Positions 51,177 to 60,126 of a DNA stretch of 64,000 bases are shown here, one piece after another; position 1 is the stretch's first letter, and every line of letters starts with the position of its first letter. The notes below the pieces were generated by a model, which worked only from the letters and a program-made list of their open reading frames with translations, did not search any database and was not told the DNA's origin. This stretch comes from Clostridia bacterium (GTDB lineage: Bacteria > Bacillota > Clostridia > Christensenellales > Borkfalkiaceae), in assembly GCA_017396365.1 (NCBI GenBank), contig JAFQMD010000030.1, forward strand, positions 62,001 to 126,000, given 5' to 3'. The position numbers were made by a program, and so were the translations under genes.

Positions 51177-51839
51177 TTAGCCAAAATCTTTTACGTTGTC
51201 ATAGGTGCTTTTTGTTTCTTGATATTTCGACTTATGCGACAACAACCACTCCCAAACGTCTTTATTTTCAAACGTTTTCGTCCATGCGTCGTGCGAAGTC
51301 TTTTCATAAATTGTCAATTTTGCGTTACCGCCGTTTGCATTGACCGCATCCACCATCTTTTTACTTTCTTGGGGAAAAACGGTTATATCTTCTTCACCGT
51401 GAAACGCCCACACGCCCATATGAATTAAGCGCCCTGCATTCCAATACATACCGCCGCCACAAATAGGAATAATTGCCGCAAATAATTCAGGTCTTGACAT
51501 TGCCAACTGCCACGTAGCATAACCGCCCATACTCGCGCCAACCACATACACCCTTGATTTATCCACGCAATCCCAGTCAACAACATACTTAACAAAGGCT
51601 TGTAATTGCTCAAAAATGCTAAACCAAGAATCATCATAGCACTGCGGAGCAACGGATATTGCCCCCTTTAACCAAGGCTCTGTTTTAGTAAAAAACGGAT
51701 GGTTATAGATTACGTCCGTATCTCTTCCGCGCCCACCTGCGCCATGCAAATAAATCACCAAAGGATATTTCTCTTTGTTTGAAAACTCCGCAGGCATATG
51801 CAATACATAATCCAATTTATCAAAAACACGCTTTTCCAT
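51177..51839 (-). CDS. Alpha/beta-hydrolase esterase (prolyl oligopeptidase/PHB-depolymerase-like)
   Basis: A 220-residue cytosolic esterase. The oxyanion stretch is YLHGAGGRGRDT (30-41), the nucleophile elbow GASMGGYATW with Ser103, and the catalytic acid and histidine are likely in FHGEEDITVFP and TSHDAW. This LHGAGG...GASMGG layout is typical of carbohydrate esterases that remove acetyl or feruloyl groups. It is the last gene of the seven-gene leftward cluster. No signal peptide, so it would act on imported glycan fragments. Confidence 0.85.
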   Translation of the reverse strand: MEKRVFDKLDYVLHMPAEFSNKEKYPLVIYLHGAGGRGRDTDVIYNHPFFTKTEPWLKGAISVAPQCYDDSWFSIFEQLQAFVKYVVDWDCVDKSRVYVVGASMGGYATWQLAMSRPELFAAIIPICGGGMYWNAGRLIHMGVWAFHGEEDITVFPQESKKMVDAVNANGGNAKLTIYEKTSHDAWTKTFENKDVWEWLLSHKSKYQETKSTYDNVKDFG

Positions 51840-51846
51840 ACTTACC

Positions 51847-52473
51847 TTAAATCCTTTTACGAAACGTTTTTAACCACTCTTCCGCTATCAGTTTACCGCC
51901 TGCAACGTCGGGGTGAACGCCATCGTATAAATAATGTACTGCACCGTGCTTTTCCGCCGCTTCATCGAATTTATCCTGCAAAGCGACAAACGGAAAACCG
52001 TATTCGTTTGCTAACTTTTTGATAACTGCTGCGTACTTCTTTACTTCTAAGAATTCTTCATACTTTTCTTCCGTTGCAGAGCCTTTCAAAACAAACGGTT
52101 CGCAAAGAATAAACTTTACGTTCGGTAATTGCTCTTTCGTATCATCAATCAACATACGATATACTTTCTCAAAACGATTAAGTTCTACGCCGTTCCCGCC
52201 GTAAATTTCGTGCCAAACGTCGTTGATACCGATAAGAATGCTAATTACGTCGGGTTTATAATTCCATACGTCCGCCTTAATACGCGCATACAAATCGACA
52301 ATTCTATGCCCGCTGATACCGCGATTGATAATTTCATATTTTTCGGGATTTTCGTATTTAAGCGTACTCGCCACGCTGTTTACAAAGCCAACGCCATACC
52401 CAAAGGCTTGTCCGTCCATATCACGGTTTCTTGCCATATCCGTAATAGAATCTCCAAAAAACAATATTTTCAT
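51847..52473 (-). CDS. SGNH/GDSL hydrolase (cluster copy 1)
   Basis: A 208-residue SGNH hydrolase of the TesA/acetylxylan-esterase type. Blocks I, II, III and V are all present: FFGDSITDM (Ser), GISGHRI (Gly), LIGINDVWHE (Asn) and DGVHPDVAGG (Asp, His). It is a likely O-acetyl esterase. The start is the ATG at 52473 right after GGAGG; a longer start at 52488 lacks a site. No signal peptide. It sits 7 bases before the esterase and 30 bases after the glycosidase. Confidence 0.9.
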   Translation of the reverse strand: MKILFFGDSITDMARNRDMDGQAFGYGVGFVNSVASTLKYENPEKYEIINRGISGHRIVDLYARIKADVWNYKPDVISILIGINDVWHEIYGGNGVELNRFEKVYRMLIDDTKEQLPNVKFILCEPFVLKGSATEEKYEEFLEVKKYAAVIKKLANEYGFPFVALQDKFDEAAEKHGAVHYLYDGVHPDVAGGKLIAEEWLKTFRKRI

Positions 52474-52503
52474 TTTTTCCTCCATCAAATATTCACAATC
52501 GAA

Positions 52504-53673
52504 TTATTGTTGTTTCTTTGCAAACTTATAAAGCGAAGAAACGTCATAATCTTCCCCGTTGATATATTTTGCAAGTGTAATTGCCGCAGGCTTAGGCTCA
52601 CCAGAATGCGCCTCGTCAAATACGTTGTAGATTAAACCAAAGTTATCTTCTCCAACCGTTTCCAAACGATCCGCCAACGTGCAAAGTCTAAACAAGAAAA
52701 TCTTTTTTACGAATGGAAGTTCTTTTGCTACAACTTCAAACGCTTTTAAGAATTTACCGCCAATCAGCTGTTTTTCAGTGTCTCTTGCAAAGTCTGACCA
52801 GCCAAATTCCGTATACCACACGGGCATATCCCCTACGCCAAACGACTGCATAACGCCATACAAGCGTTTTTGACCCTGTAACCAACCTTCGTCAATTTCG
52901 CCCGTTTTCAAAGAATAGGGATGAAAATTCATCACTTCAAAGAAATCTTCTTGTTTATCCGACTTTTCTTCACAAATCGAAGGATATTGTCCCGATTGAA
53001 GCTCAGAAAAGACCTTCGTTAAGTACATGGGTGCATCGTCCGTATTCCAAAAACCAGAAAAAAGCACCTTTGCCCCTGCATTGTATTTCTTAACGCCTGC
53101 ATTGGTATAATACGATAAATCCAAAACGATTTTAACAATTTCCGCTTGCGTATAGATATAAGGCGCATTTTCCTCTTTTGTTTTACCAAAGATAAAGCCT
53201 GCACGGTGTAAAAAGTCACCGCTTGTGCCGTCGGGTTCATTTGTCGGTTCAAAATAGCAAATATCGGGGAATTGCTCGGCAATCAACTCGTAAAGCTTTC
53301 TCTGCACGTTTAAGAAACGCACGTATTTTTTCGTTTCTTTTACTGGGTCGGGCACAGCCCATCCGTCCTTATAGTTAAAATCTTCCGGATACAAAAACGA
53401 CCAAGAAAGTAAAGAAAAATCTTTTACTCCTTTTGCCTTTAACGTGTCCAAATATACGCGCAATTTTTTCGCGCGTTCTTCGATAATCTTTACGTTATCA
53501 TTTTTGTCGCAAAGCGCAAACTCGTCAAAGCGAAGCCACACGCGAATGGCGGTTGCCTTAAATTCCCCTGCAAAATGCGCGATAATTTCGTTGGTCAACC
53601 CTCTGTCGAGATGATCGTTCACCTCGCAAGAAGTTTCGCATAAGCCTAATTCAAAACTTTTACTTTTTGACAT
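52504..53673 (-). CDS. Putative clan GH-A glycoside hydrolase
   Basis: A 389-residue TIM-barrel protein. The acid/base is E146 in YFEPTNEPDG, and the probable nucleophile is E289 in VWYTEFGWSD, the two-glutamate spacing of clan GH-A (GH39/GH5-like) retaining enzymes. VMNFHPYS between them fits a substrate-binding strand. No signal peptide. The family could not be named with certainty; GH39-like is the best guess. It lies between two SGNH genes in the cluster. Confidence 0.75.
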   Translation of the reverse strand: MSKSKSFELGLCETSCEVNDHLDRGLTNEIIAHFAGEFKATAIRVWLRFDEFALCDKNDNVKIIEERAKKLRVYLDTLKAKGVKDFSLLSWSFLYPEDFNYKDGWAVPDPVKETKKYVRFLNVQRKLYELIAEQFPDICYFEPTNEPDGTSGDFLHRAGFIFGKTKEENAPYIYTQAEIVKIVLDLSYYTNAGVKKYNAGAKVLFSGFWNTDDAPMYLTKVFSELQSGQYPSICEEKSDKQEDFFEVMNFHPYSLKTGEIDEGWLQGQKRLYGVMQSFGVGDMPVWYTEFGWSDFARDTEKQLIGGKFLKAFEVVAKELPFVKKIFLFRLCTLADRLETVGEDNFGLIYNVFDEAHSGEPKPAAITLAKYINGEDYDVSSLYKFAKKQQ

Positions 53674-53690
53674 TTTTTAAATACACTGTT

Positions 53691-54239
53691 TTACCCTTTT
53701 ATCGCTTTCACTACTTGTTCCGCGCAAACCGCAATCCCTTCTTCCGACAAATGAATTTGATCCGCGCCGATATATTTATAAAGATCTTGCATAACCGTCG
53801 TATACAAATCGTTAATTTCTATCCCGATTTCTCGCAGTTTAGGAACAATCAAATCGTTATAACGCTTGATTATCTTGTTGTCGTTATACGGAAACTCATA
53901 ATGCACGGGCGTAGTCGTCGCAAAGATAACTCGCTTGCCCAGCTTTTTCAATTCCTTTGCAACTCGGAGCATATTTACAACGTATTCCTCTTCGCTCGTA
54001 AACGGCTCGCCATCGTCAAAAAGCGCCGTGGGAATATCCCAAAGCCCATTATTCCAGTGGATAACGTCGCTTCCTTCGATTTGCGCCTTAAAATCGAATA
54101 ACATACGCAAAGTATATTTAACGAAACGGCAGTTGTCTTCGGGCTGAAAAACCTCGTATTCTTCGCCGAGCATTTCAGGCACTTTCGTGCCGTAGCCAAT
54201 TTGTCTAATAGAATCGCCTAATAAAGTTACTTTCTTCAT
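53691..54239 (-). CDS. SGNH hydrolase (cluster copy 2)
   Basis: A 182-residue SGNH hydrolase with block I LLGDSIRQIGYG, a block III variant HWNNGLWD (Asn), and block V DQIHLSEEG (Asp, His). The N-terminal GDSI and central HWNNGLWD group it with uncharacterised small SGNH proteins rather than with copy 1. Cytosolic. Placed 17 bases after the 372-residue SGNH gene. Confidence 0.85.
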   Translation of the reverse strand: MKKVTLLGDSIRQIGYGTKVPEMLGEEYEVFQPEDNCRFVKYTLRMLFDFKAQIEGSDVIHWNNGLWDIPTALFDDGEPFTSEEEYVVNMLRVAKELKKLGKRVIFATTTPVHYEFPYNDNKIIKRYNDLIVPKLREIGIEINDLYTTVMQDLYKYIGADQIHLSEEGIAVCAEQVVKAIKG

Positions 54240-54255
54240 AATATTTTCGTTCCCT

Positions 54256-55374
54256 TTATAAAAATTCTTCGCCTAATAGCGTTTTTAACAGTGTTTGCGC
54301 ATACACCCGTACACCAAAGTCGTTTGGATGGTTTATACTGTTTGCAAGCAAATCTCTCGTAGGTTTTCCCTGCGCTTCCAACCACAAGAAAACAGTTGAT
54401 ATTTTTGCAACGCCTACTCGTTCATATTCAGTAGCGACGTCAAGTAATACTTGTTCAAATAATGCGTGATTAGTGCGCCAACCGATTGCCTGATTGTTCG
54501 GTAACAACGTGGAATACAATAGAACGTTTCCGTTAGGATTTGCCTGTAAATAACCGTCAATTAAAAATTTTATTCTTTGCTTATACTGAGCAATGTCTGT
54601 CGATATATCGTTTGCGCCGAATCCGATACAAAACAAGTCAGTAGTTGGCAACGTTTCACCGCATTTTTGCTCGAAATTATCTACCGCTTCTATCGTACTC
54701 CAACCGCCGACTGCTTGATTTGAAACCTTAATCTCTGCGGAATATTTCTTTTCAAGATAAAGTTTTACAAGCGTATTCCAATCGGGTAAATATGGGCTAA
54801 CGTTACCGCCGTACACCGTTCCCGTTGCATTACACCCAACCGTAATAGAATCCCCATATAGCAAAAGATTCGCGCTCTTCGTTTCTTTTAACGTTTCAAC
54901 AAACGCTTGCAAGCGTTTATCTCCTACAATTAAATCTTTACAAAGCGCTTTATCTACTTGATAGGAAATACTTACGTATTTGTTAAAGCCGTCCACCCCT
55001 TCGCTAAAATAAATATATCTTTGTTCGGGGAAAGAAAATTCGATATTTTCGGGGTTCGCTTTCAAAATAATTTGCGCATTCGGCTTTTTTCTAAAATACT
55101 CGTCCACTTCAAAATAAGGCAAATTACCGCTTGGGACACGTTTGATTGTATTGTTCTGTATTATATAGTCTATGCCTTCCTCGTAGAGAACGTCTTGGAA
55201 AATATTTGTTACTCTCACCGTTCCCGATACGGGCGTAGATAATAAACGCACAAAACCTTCTTTGCCTATTACAAGCCCCGTTTCATTGATTATTTTCGTG
55301 TTGCTCCATACGGGAACAAGCAAATCCTCTATTAAATTTTTGTCAAATTTTTCTATTTTTTTAAGAGTTTTCAT
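54256..55374 (-). CDS. Two-domain SGNH hydrolase (cluster copy 3)
   Basis: A 372-residue protein. The first ~165 residues form a beta-rich domain (RLLSTPVSGTVRVTNIFQDV) like the N-domains of some carbohydrate esterases. The SGNH domain follows: LLLYGDSITVGCNATG, GFGANDIS, and NSINHPNDFGVRVYAQ as block V, which is the NHPND variant without an obvious Asp three residues before the histidine. It starts within the stop of the GH37-like gene (TAATG), so the two are translationally coupled. Confidence 0.85.
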   Translation of the reverse strand: MKTLKKIEKFDKNLIEDLLVPVWSNTKIINETGLVIGKEGFVRLLSTPVSGTVRVTNIFQDVLYEEGIDYIIQNNTIKRVPSGNLPYFEVDEYFRKKPNAQIILKANPENIEFSFPEQRYIYFSEGVDGFNKYVSISYQVDKALCKDLIVGDKRLQAFVETLKETKSANLLLYGDSITVGCNATGTVYGGNVSPYLPDWNTLVKLYLEKKYSAEIKVSNQAVGGWSTIEAVDNFEQKCGETLPTTDLFCIGFGANDISTDIAQYKQRIKFLIDGYLQANPNGNVLLYSTLLPNNQAIGWRTNHALFEQVLLDVATEYERVGVAKISTVFLWLEAQGKPTRDLLANSINHPNDFGVRVYAQTLLKTLLGEEFL

Positions 55375-56591
55375 TATTGCAACCTTTTTAATTCTTCGTC
55401 AAAATAAACGTAAACGCCTGCCGTCCAACCCATCATTTCTGGAGTTTCGTATTCGGCAGATTCTCCAATACCACCCGTTACGGCATCATACTTTTCCCAA
55501 AGTCTGCCAGTTTTTATAAAATTACTTTCTACCGTGCAATTATACTTTTTCGCAATACGTTTTGCGTCTTCGTACAAGCCTAAATGCTTTAGAGCTTTAT
55601 ACATAATGCAAGTAGCCGCAGGCCACATACAAGGGTAATCCCATTGAAAATACACGTCCTCGCCACGGTAAGGCGTAACGGTAATACCGTTTTCGTATTC
55701 CAAGCCCGCTATCACCTTTTTCAATCCTTCTATATCGTCGGATATCCCGTAAGCATACGGATATGTGGAAATCGCGCTGACAATTTCAGAATATCCGCCG
55801 TCAACGATATTGCAATCGAGATAAAGCCCACTTTCTTTATCAAAGAAATACTTTTCAATCAGTTCTTTACGCTTTGCGGCGTTTTGTTCAAAGCGCTCAT
55901 AATCGCCGCCGACAATCTTTAACATTTCCGCTGCCTTACATTCCATTTCATACAAAAAACAATTTAAGTCCAAATGTAAAAACGCGCTTGCGTCCACCTT
56001 GCTACGACTCGTCCTAAAACGCATATTGAAATCAAGTCCGCTTTCGGCAATCGCCATAATATCTTCCGCCAAAGCAAGCTGTTCTTCACGATTTTCACGC
56101 TTTTCAAGCACGCGTTCGGAAAGATAGATATAATTGAGCATTTTCAACTCTTTGTCACCGTTTGTGGAAAAGTTATTTAAGCCAAATTTGGTCATTCTTT
56201 GCGTTTGCCAAAATTCGTATTCTTTTAAGATATACGGCACATATTTTTCAATTATTGTTTTATCGCCCTTATGTATGTAATAATCATACACCGCGCTACA
56301 AAAGAGTGGCGGCTGCGAACGGTCGGCAAGGGTATTTGCATTGGGCATATATCCAAGCGTATCGATAAAATATGCCATATTATCTAAATTGTTTTCCACT
56401 TGTCCGTCGTGTCCGTCTATCATCAAACCTAAATTGATAAAATAAACGTCCCAGTAATATAAGTCCGTATACATACCGCCGATTGACGGCGAAACGTAAG
56501 GTTTGGGCACAACGAAATCACCTCTCATTTCCGACGGAGCGTGAAAGGTTTTTATCCAATTATTCGCAATATATTCTCTAACTTCTTTCAT
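55374..56591 (-). CDS. GH37/GH63-like (alpha/alpha)6-barrel glycosidase
   Basis: A 405-residue enzyme. It has DLYYWDVYFINLG (45-55), matching the first trehalase signature, and FQWDYPCMWPAATCIMYKAL near 313-332, matching the second (QWDYPxxW). It is thus related to GH37 trehalases and the bacterial GH63-like MGH1 group, inverting enzymes of alpha-linked sugars. It is shorter than trehalase, and the substrate is open. No signal peptide. It overlaps the serine hydrolase by 4 bases (ATGA). Confidence 0.85.
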   Translation of the reverse strand: MKEVREYIANNWIKTFHAPSEMRGDFVVPKPYVSPSIGGMYTDLYYWDVYFINLGLMIDGHDGQVENNLDNMAYFIDTLGYMPNANTLADRSQPPLFCSAVYDYYIHKGDKTIIEKYVPYILKEYEFWQTQRMTKFGLNNFSTNGDKELKMLNYIYLSERVLEKRENREEQLALAEDIMAIAESGLDFNMRFRTSRSKVDASAFLHLDLNCFLYEMECKAAEMLKIVGGDYERFEQNAAKRKELIEKYFFDKESGLYLDCNIVDGGYSEIVSAISTYPYAYGISDDIEGLKKVIAGLEYENGITVTPYRGEDVYFQWDYPCMWPAATCIMYKALKHLGLYEDAKRIAKKYNCTVESNFIKTGRLWEKYDAVTGGIGESAEYETPEMMGWTAGVYVYFDEELKRLQ

Positions 56592-57748
56592 ATTAAACTT
56601 CCCATTACATCATCTTCAAAATTTTCTGCAGTTGCACACCCAGCACCACCGTTGCTTTCTGAATTTCTCATATAAATTGCCGTAATTTTATTGACAGGAT
56701 CTACCCAAAAATGTGTTGCATACGCACCACTCCAACCAAAACTTCCTTTGGGCAATTTGCCATTATTATTTGTAAATAGCCTTACTCCAAGCCCCCAAGT
56801 CACCCCTGCGGCTTGAGAACCGCCGTCCATAAATTCAATAGGACAGTACGGCGTCCACATATTTTTCAAGTATTTTTCTTCAATCACTCGTTTTCCGTTT
56901 GGAGCAATACCGCAGTTTAATAATGTTTCGGCAAATAACGAATAATCTTCCGCCGTAGCCATCAACCCTGCCCCACCACAATAATAAGTAAGCGGATTAT
57001 TTCCGTAAATATGCATATAATCATCCGGCGCGTCCATTGCTTTGCCTTCCTTATTGAGTATATGCTTTTTTACAACACGCGACCATTGTTCTTCGGTAGG
57101 TGTAAAAGTTGTGTCCTGCATACCGATAATATCAAAAATATTCTTCTTGACATAAGAAGCAAAATCCATACCGCTGACAACTTCTACAATTCTCGCGGCA
57201 ATATCAAACGCTATGTGCGGGCCATAACATTGTGCAGTCCCTGCCTCAAAGAATAAGGGCTTATCCGAAAAATATTCCACAACGCTCTTTAACGATGTTT
57301 TTTGGGCTTCGCTCATTCTATCAGTAAACGCCGCTACTATATCTCCCATTTCTATACCGCTGGTATGAGAAAGTAAATGGAACACGCGTATAGGCGATTT
57401 GTTTTCACATACAATCTTTAATTCGCCGTCTATTAAACGAGCGATTTTCAAATTCTCATATCCAAATATATATTTGCAAATAGGGGCTTGTAAATCTATG
57501 TTCCCTTTCTCTACTTCTATTAAAACGGCAAGCGTAGTAATGGGTTTCGTCATAGACGCAATACGATAAGTCGTATTATGCGCCAATGTTTTCCCATTTA
57601 CGCCATTTGTTCCAAACTCCGCTTGATACACTCTTTTGCCACATTGATTGACAATAATTTGAGAGCAAGTAATCGTCCCATCTTCTATGTCCTGTAAATT
57701 TCTTTTTGTTAAGGCAGTTTGTAATTTTTCTACATCTAATAATTTCAT
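56588..57748 (-). CDS. Beta-lactamase-fold serine hydrolase (esterase-like)
   Basis: A 386-residue class C beta-lactamase-related protein. The SxxK motif is SMTKP, the conserved HLLSHTSGI follows, the second motif tyrosine is probably in QCYGPH, and GWSGAYATHFWVDP replaces the HxG region. Proteins of this kind are usually esterases or peptidases, not antibiotic resistance enzymes. It lacks a signal peptide. First gene of the seven-gene cluster, divergent from the AraC gene with only 74 bases between. Confidence 0.87.
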   Translation of the reverse strand: MKLLDVEKLQTALTKRNLQDIEDGTITCSQIIVNQCGKRVYQAEFGTNGVNGKTLAHNTTYRIASMTKPITTLAVLIEVEKGNIDLQAPICKYIFGYENLKIARLIDGELKIVCENKSPIRVFHLLSHTSGIEMGDIVAAFTDRMSEAQKTSLKSVVEYFSDKPLFFEAGTAQCYGPHIAFDIAARIVEVVSGMDFASYVKKNIFDIIGMQDTTFTPTEEQWSRVVKKHILNKEGKAMDAPDDYMHIYGNNPLTYYCGGAGLMATAEDYSLFAETLLNCGIAPNGKRVIEEKYLKNMWTPYCPIEFMDGGSQAAGVTWGLGVRLFTNNNGKLPKGSFGWSGAYATHFWVDPVNKITAIYMRNSESNGGAGCATAENFEDDVMGSLI

Positions 57749-57776
57749 AATACTATTTCTATTTTAACTTTTTATA

Positions 57777-57805
57777 TTGACTTTTAATCAAATTTATATT
57801 ATAAT
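57777..57805 (+). promoter_or_regulatory. Promoter of the cluster's AraC regulator
   Basis: TTGACT (57777-57782), 17-base spacer, TATAAT (57800-57805). The divergent cluster promoter must lie within the same 74 bases and was not resolved. Confidence 0.75.
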
Positions 57806-57822
57806 ACAACCAAGGTGATCTT

Positions 57823-58653
57823 ATGGCACAAAAAATACAAGAATTATCATTTTTACATAACGACGTTGACTTTGCAACGCATTTAACACACGATAAAGAT
57901 ACGTTTATCCACACGCATTCCTTCTACGAAATTTTTTACGTAACGGAAGGCGAAATTACTCACGTTCAGAACGGGAAAAAACAACTCATTAAAACGGGCG
58001 ATATGTTTTTCCTTCGCCCTAATGATATCCATACTTTCATACGAACGGGCGAATGTACGCATAGAGATATTATTTTTTCAAAAGAGTTGTTTGAAACCGC
58101 ATGTAAATACGTTAGCCCCAGTTTACTGGAAGAAATTAACAGCAGTATATCTACTCTACATATACAGATTGATTCAGTTCAAATTGAATATCTTGAAAAA
58201 CTGTTGAATTTCATTAAATACATGTCACCGTGCGTAGAAAAAAACAAGCCTTTTCTTATCAACAGTTTTCTTGCCCATATTTTAGGATTTCTTTATCTTT
58301 CAGACCAAGAAGAAAAACCTCCGTATCCCAGATGGTTTCAAATCTTCCTTTCGAATCTAAACGATCCGATACACATCAAAGCGGGAATCCAAAGCGCTAT
58401 GGCTGAAATCAACTATAACTATATCTACGTCAGCCGTGTTTTCAAAAAACATATCGGCGTTACAGTAACCGAATATTTAACGCAAAAACGCATTGACCTT
58501 GCCAAAGTTTACTTATCTACCACAAAAATGAACATCGCGCAAATCGCCGAAGAAATCGGCTATCCTTACCCCTATCGCTTCAATCAAGTATTCAAGCAAT
58601 ATACAGATTGCACGCCAAAAGAATACCGAAAAAAGAATTCTAAACCAAGTTAA
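57823..58653 (+). CDS. AraC-family regulator of the glycan cluster
   Basis: A 276-residue regulator with an N-terminal cupin (HTHSFYEIFYVTEGEITH, LIKTGDMFFLRPNDIHTF) and two C-terminal helix-turn-helix units (INYNYIYVSRVFKKHIGVT; IAQIAEEIGYPYPYRFNQVFKQYTDCTPKEYR). Divergent from the seven-gene cluster and convergent with the secreted-protein operon; the probable local activator, sensing a sugar. Preceded by AAGGTGATCTT. Confidence 0.9.
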   Translation: MAQKIQELSFLHNDVDFATHLTHDKDTFIHTHSFYEIFYVTEGEITHVQNGKKQLIKTGDMFFLRPNDIHTFIRTGECTHRDIIFSKELFETACKYVSPSLLEEINSSISTLHIQIDSVQIEYLEKLLNFIKYMSPCVEKNKPFLINSFLAHILGFLYLSDQEEKPPYPRWFQIFLSNLNDPIHIKAGIQSAMAEINYNYIYVSRVFKKHIGVTVTEYLTQKRIDLAKVYLSTTKMNIAQIAEEIGYPYPYRFNQVFKQYTDCTPKEYRKKNSKPS

Positions 58654-58661
58654 ACGTATTC

Positions 58662-58705
58662 AAAGCCGAACTAATCCTCCTTAAGTCGATTAGTTCGGCT
58701 TTTTT
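58662..58705. terminator. Bidirectional terminator between araC and the lipoprotein gene
   Basis: 15-bp stem AAAGCCGAACTAATC/GATTAGTTCGGCTTT with an 11-base loop and T runs in both directions. Confidence 0.88.
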
Positions 58706-58708
58706 GCA

Positions 58709-60124
58709 CTATTTTACAAATTCAACCAAAACGCCTTCCCCTGCTTCCAAATGAATACCCAAATACTGCTCGTTTGCAGTCAAAGTTTTACCCCTCTGAA
58801 TAATCTTCATTTCGTGTGTATCATTCAAATCAAGTATGACGTCGTTTGCCTTATTATGCGAATAATTTACTACGTACAATACCGTTCTCTTTTGGTATTC
58901 AAAGCAACCTATAAGCGCTTCACCGCGAATTCCCTTTAATTGATGGAATTCTCCGCTTTCAATAAGCATAGTATTTCCTTCAAAGTCACTCTTAATGGAA
59001 TCGGATGCTATTACACCAACATTATACGCCTTCATCAGTATTTCGTCAATCGCATCAATTTGTCTATTTACTTTTTGCGCATAATAATACCATTGATTAA
59101 CGTTACCAACTGAACCAAAGAACGAGTTACGGGTAAAATCGTACGTGCCGTTAGGAGCATAAGCAAAGAGCAAAGGTTGGAATCCCAAGAAATATTGCAT
59201 ACCTTTTGCGCCACAAGCAAGCGTGGTGTTTACGTTCCAAATAAGTTGTCCTTCCGTGGGATACGCTTCGGGTAAAGATTCTAATTCTACGCCTGCGTCG
59301 TTATACTGACCGCCGGCTTGAATAAAGCCCCAAAACGGCTTTTGATTTTCTTCCGCTTTTCTTCTAACCAGTTCCATATTTTTGAAATAACTACGGTTAT
59401 TAGACTCAAATGCGTAATGGTCGTAGGAAACGTATTTGCTGTTTCCGTTTGTCGCAAAATGATTAACGTACTGCTCGTAAGAAACATCTTCCGTCCCCGC
59501 CGTGTATTTGATATTCATCTTTTCATATTCTGGGAGAAGATTAACGTAAGTAGAATACTTACCCTCACTTAAACGATCCACCGTTTCATTTAATTTGCCA
59601 ATCGCTTCAATGTATTCGTAATACGGTTCGTCAAAGGAATAGAATCCCACGAAAGACCTGTATTCCGATAAATCTTCTATTACTTCCGCAACAGCCTCGT
59701 CTGTTACTTCCTTCATCCCATGCGACATACTGGTAATATTGTAAGCATTTACGTAATACCCGATATTATATTTTTCAGACAAAGTCAATACCTTTTGAAT
59801 ACTCTCTTTTGCCTGCGGATAACTTTCAGGACAATAGGTATAAAGTTTGATACCTGCGTCTGCAAGCATTTTTATATAGTATTCATCCGTGAAATCGGGC
59901 ATCACGTTCCCGTTCGTCGAGCCGTTAGGCGTATACGGTCCGTAATATACGCTTACAGGCATAACCGATTCGCCACCAATAATATCATAGGAATAAGTAT
60001 AAACGTTTCTATCGGGATACTCCTTTTCGTAATCGGTAGAGGACGGTTTTTTCTTACACGAGGCAAGTGAAAAAGAAGAAATGCTTAATGCGAGCGCAAG
60101 CGCAATGCTTATTATTTTTTTCAT
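58709..60124 (-). CDS. Secreted lipoprotein with glycosidase-like TIM barrel
   Basis: A 471-residue lipoprotein: signal peptide with lipobox LASC (about residue 22). The body alternates strands and helices as in a TIM barrel (NIGYYVNAYNI, FVGFYSFDEPYYEY, YVSYDHYAFESN, FWGFIQAGGQ, GAKGMQYFLGF) and ends in a beta-rich domain (TVLYVVNYSHNKANDVILDL). The acidic pair in SFDEP and later residues could be catalytic. It resembles beta-galactosidase-like or DUF4434-type surface glycosidases, but no family is certain. Downstream of the tail-anchored secreted protein by 2 bases. Confidence 0.7.
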   Translation of the reverse strand: MKKIISIALALALSISSFSLASCKKKPSSTDYEKEYPDRNVYTYSYDIIGGESVMPVSVYYGPYTPNGSTNGNVMPDFTDEYYIKMLADAGIKLYTYCPESYPQAKESIQKVLTLSEKYNIGYYVNAYNITSMSHGMKEVTDEAVAEVIEDLSEYRSFVGFYSFDEPYYEYIEAIGKLNETVDRLSEGKYSTYVNLLPEYEKMNIKYTAGTEDVSYEQYVNHFATNGNSKYVSYDHYAFESNNRSYFKNMELVRRKAEENQKPFWGFIQAGGQYNDAGVELESLPEAYPTEGQLIWNVNTTLACGAKGMQYFLGFQPLLFAYAPNGTYDFTRNSFFGSVGNVNQWYYYAQKVNRQIDAIDEILMKAYNVGVIASDSIKSDFEGNTMLIESGEFHQLKGIRGEALIGCFEYQKRTVLYVVNYSHNKANDVILDLNDTHEMKIIQRGKTLTANEQYLGIHLEAGEGVLVEFVK

Positions 60125-60126
60125 TC

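Noticed and set aside
56588..57748. Antibiotic-resistance beta-lactamase
   Set aside because: It has the class C fold motifs but no signal peptide, a YGP in place of YxN, and a sugar-hydrolase context, which favours an esterase-type serine hydrolase.
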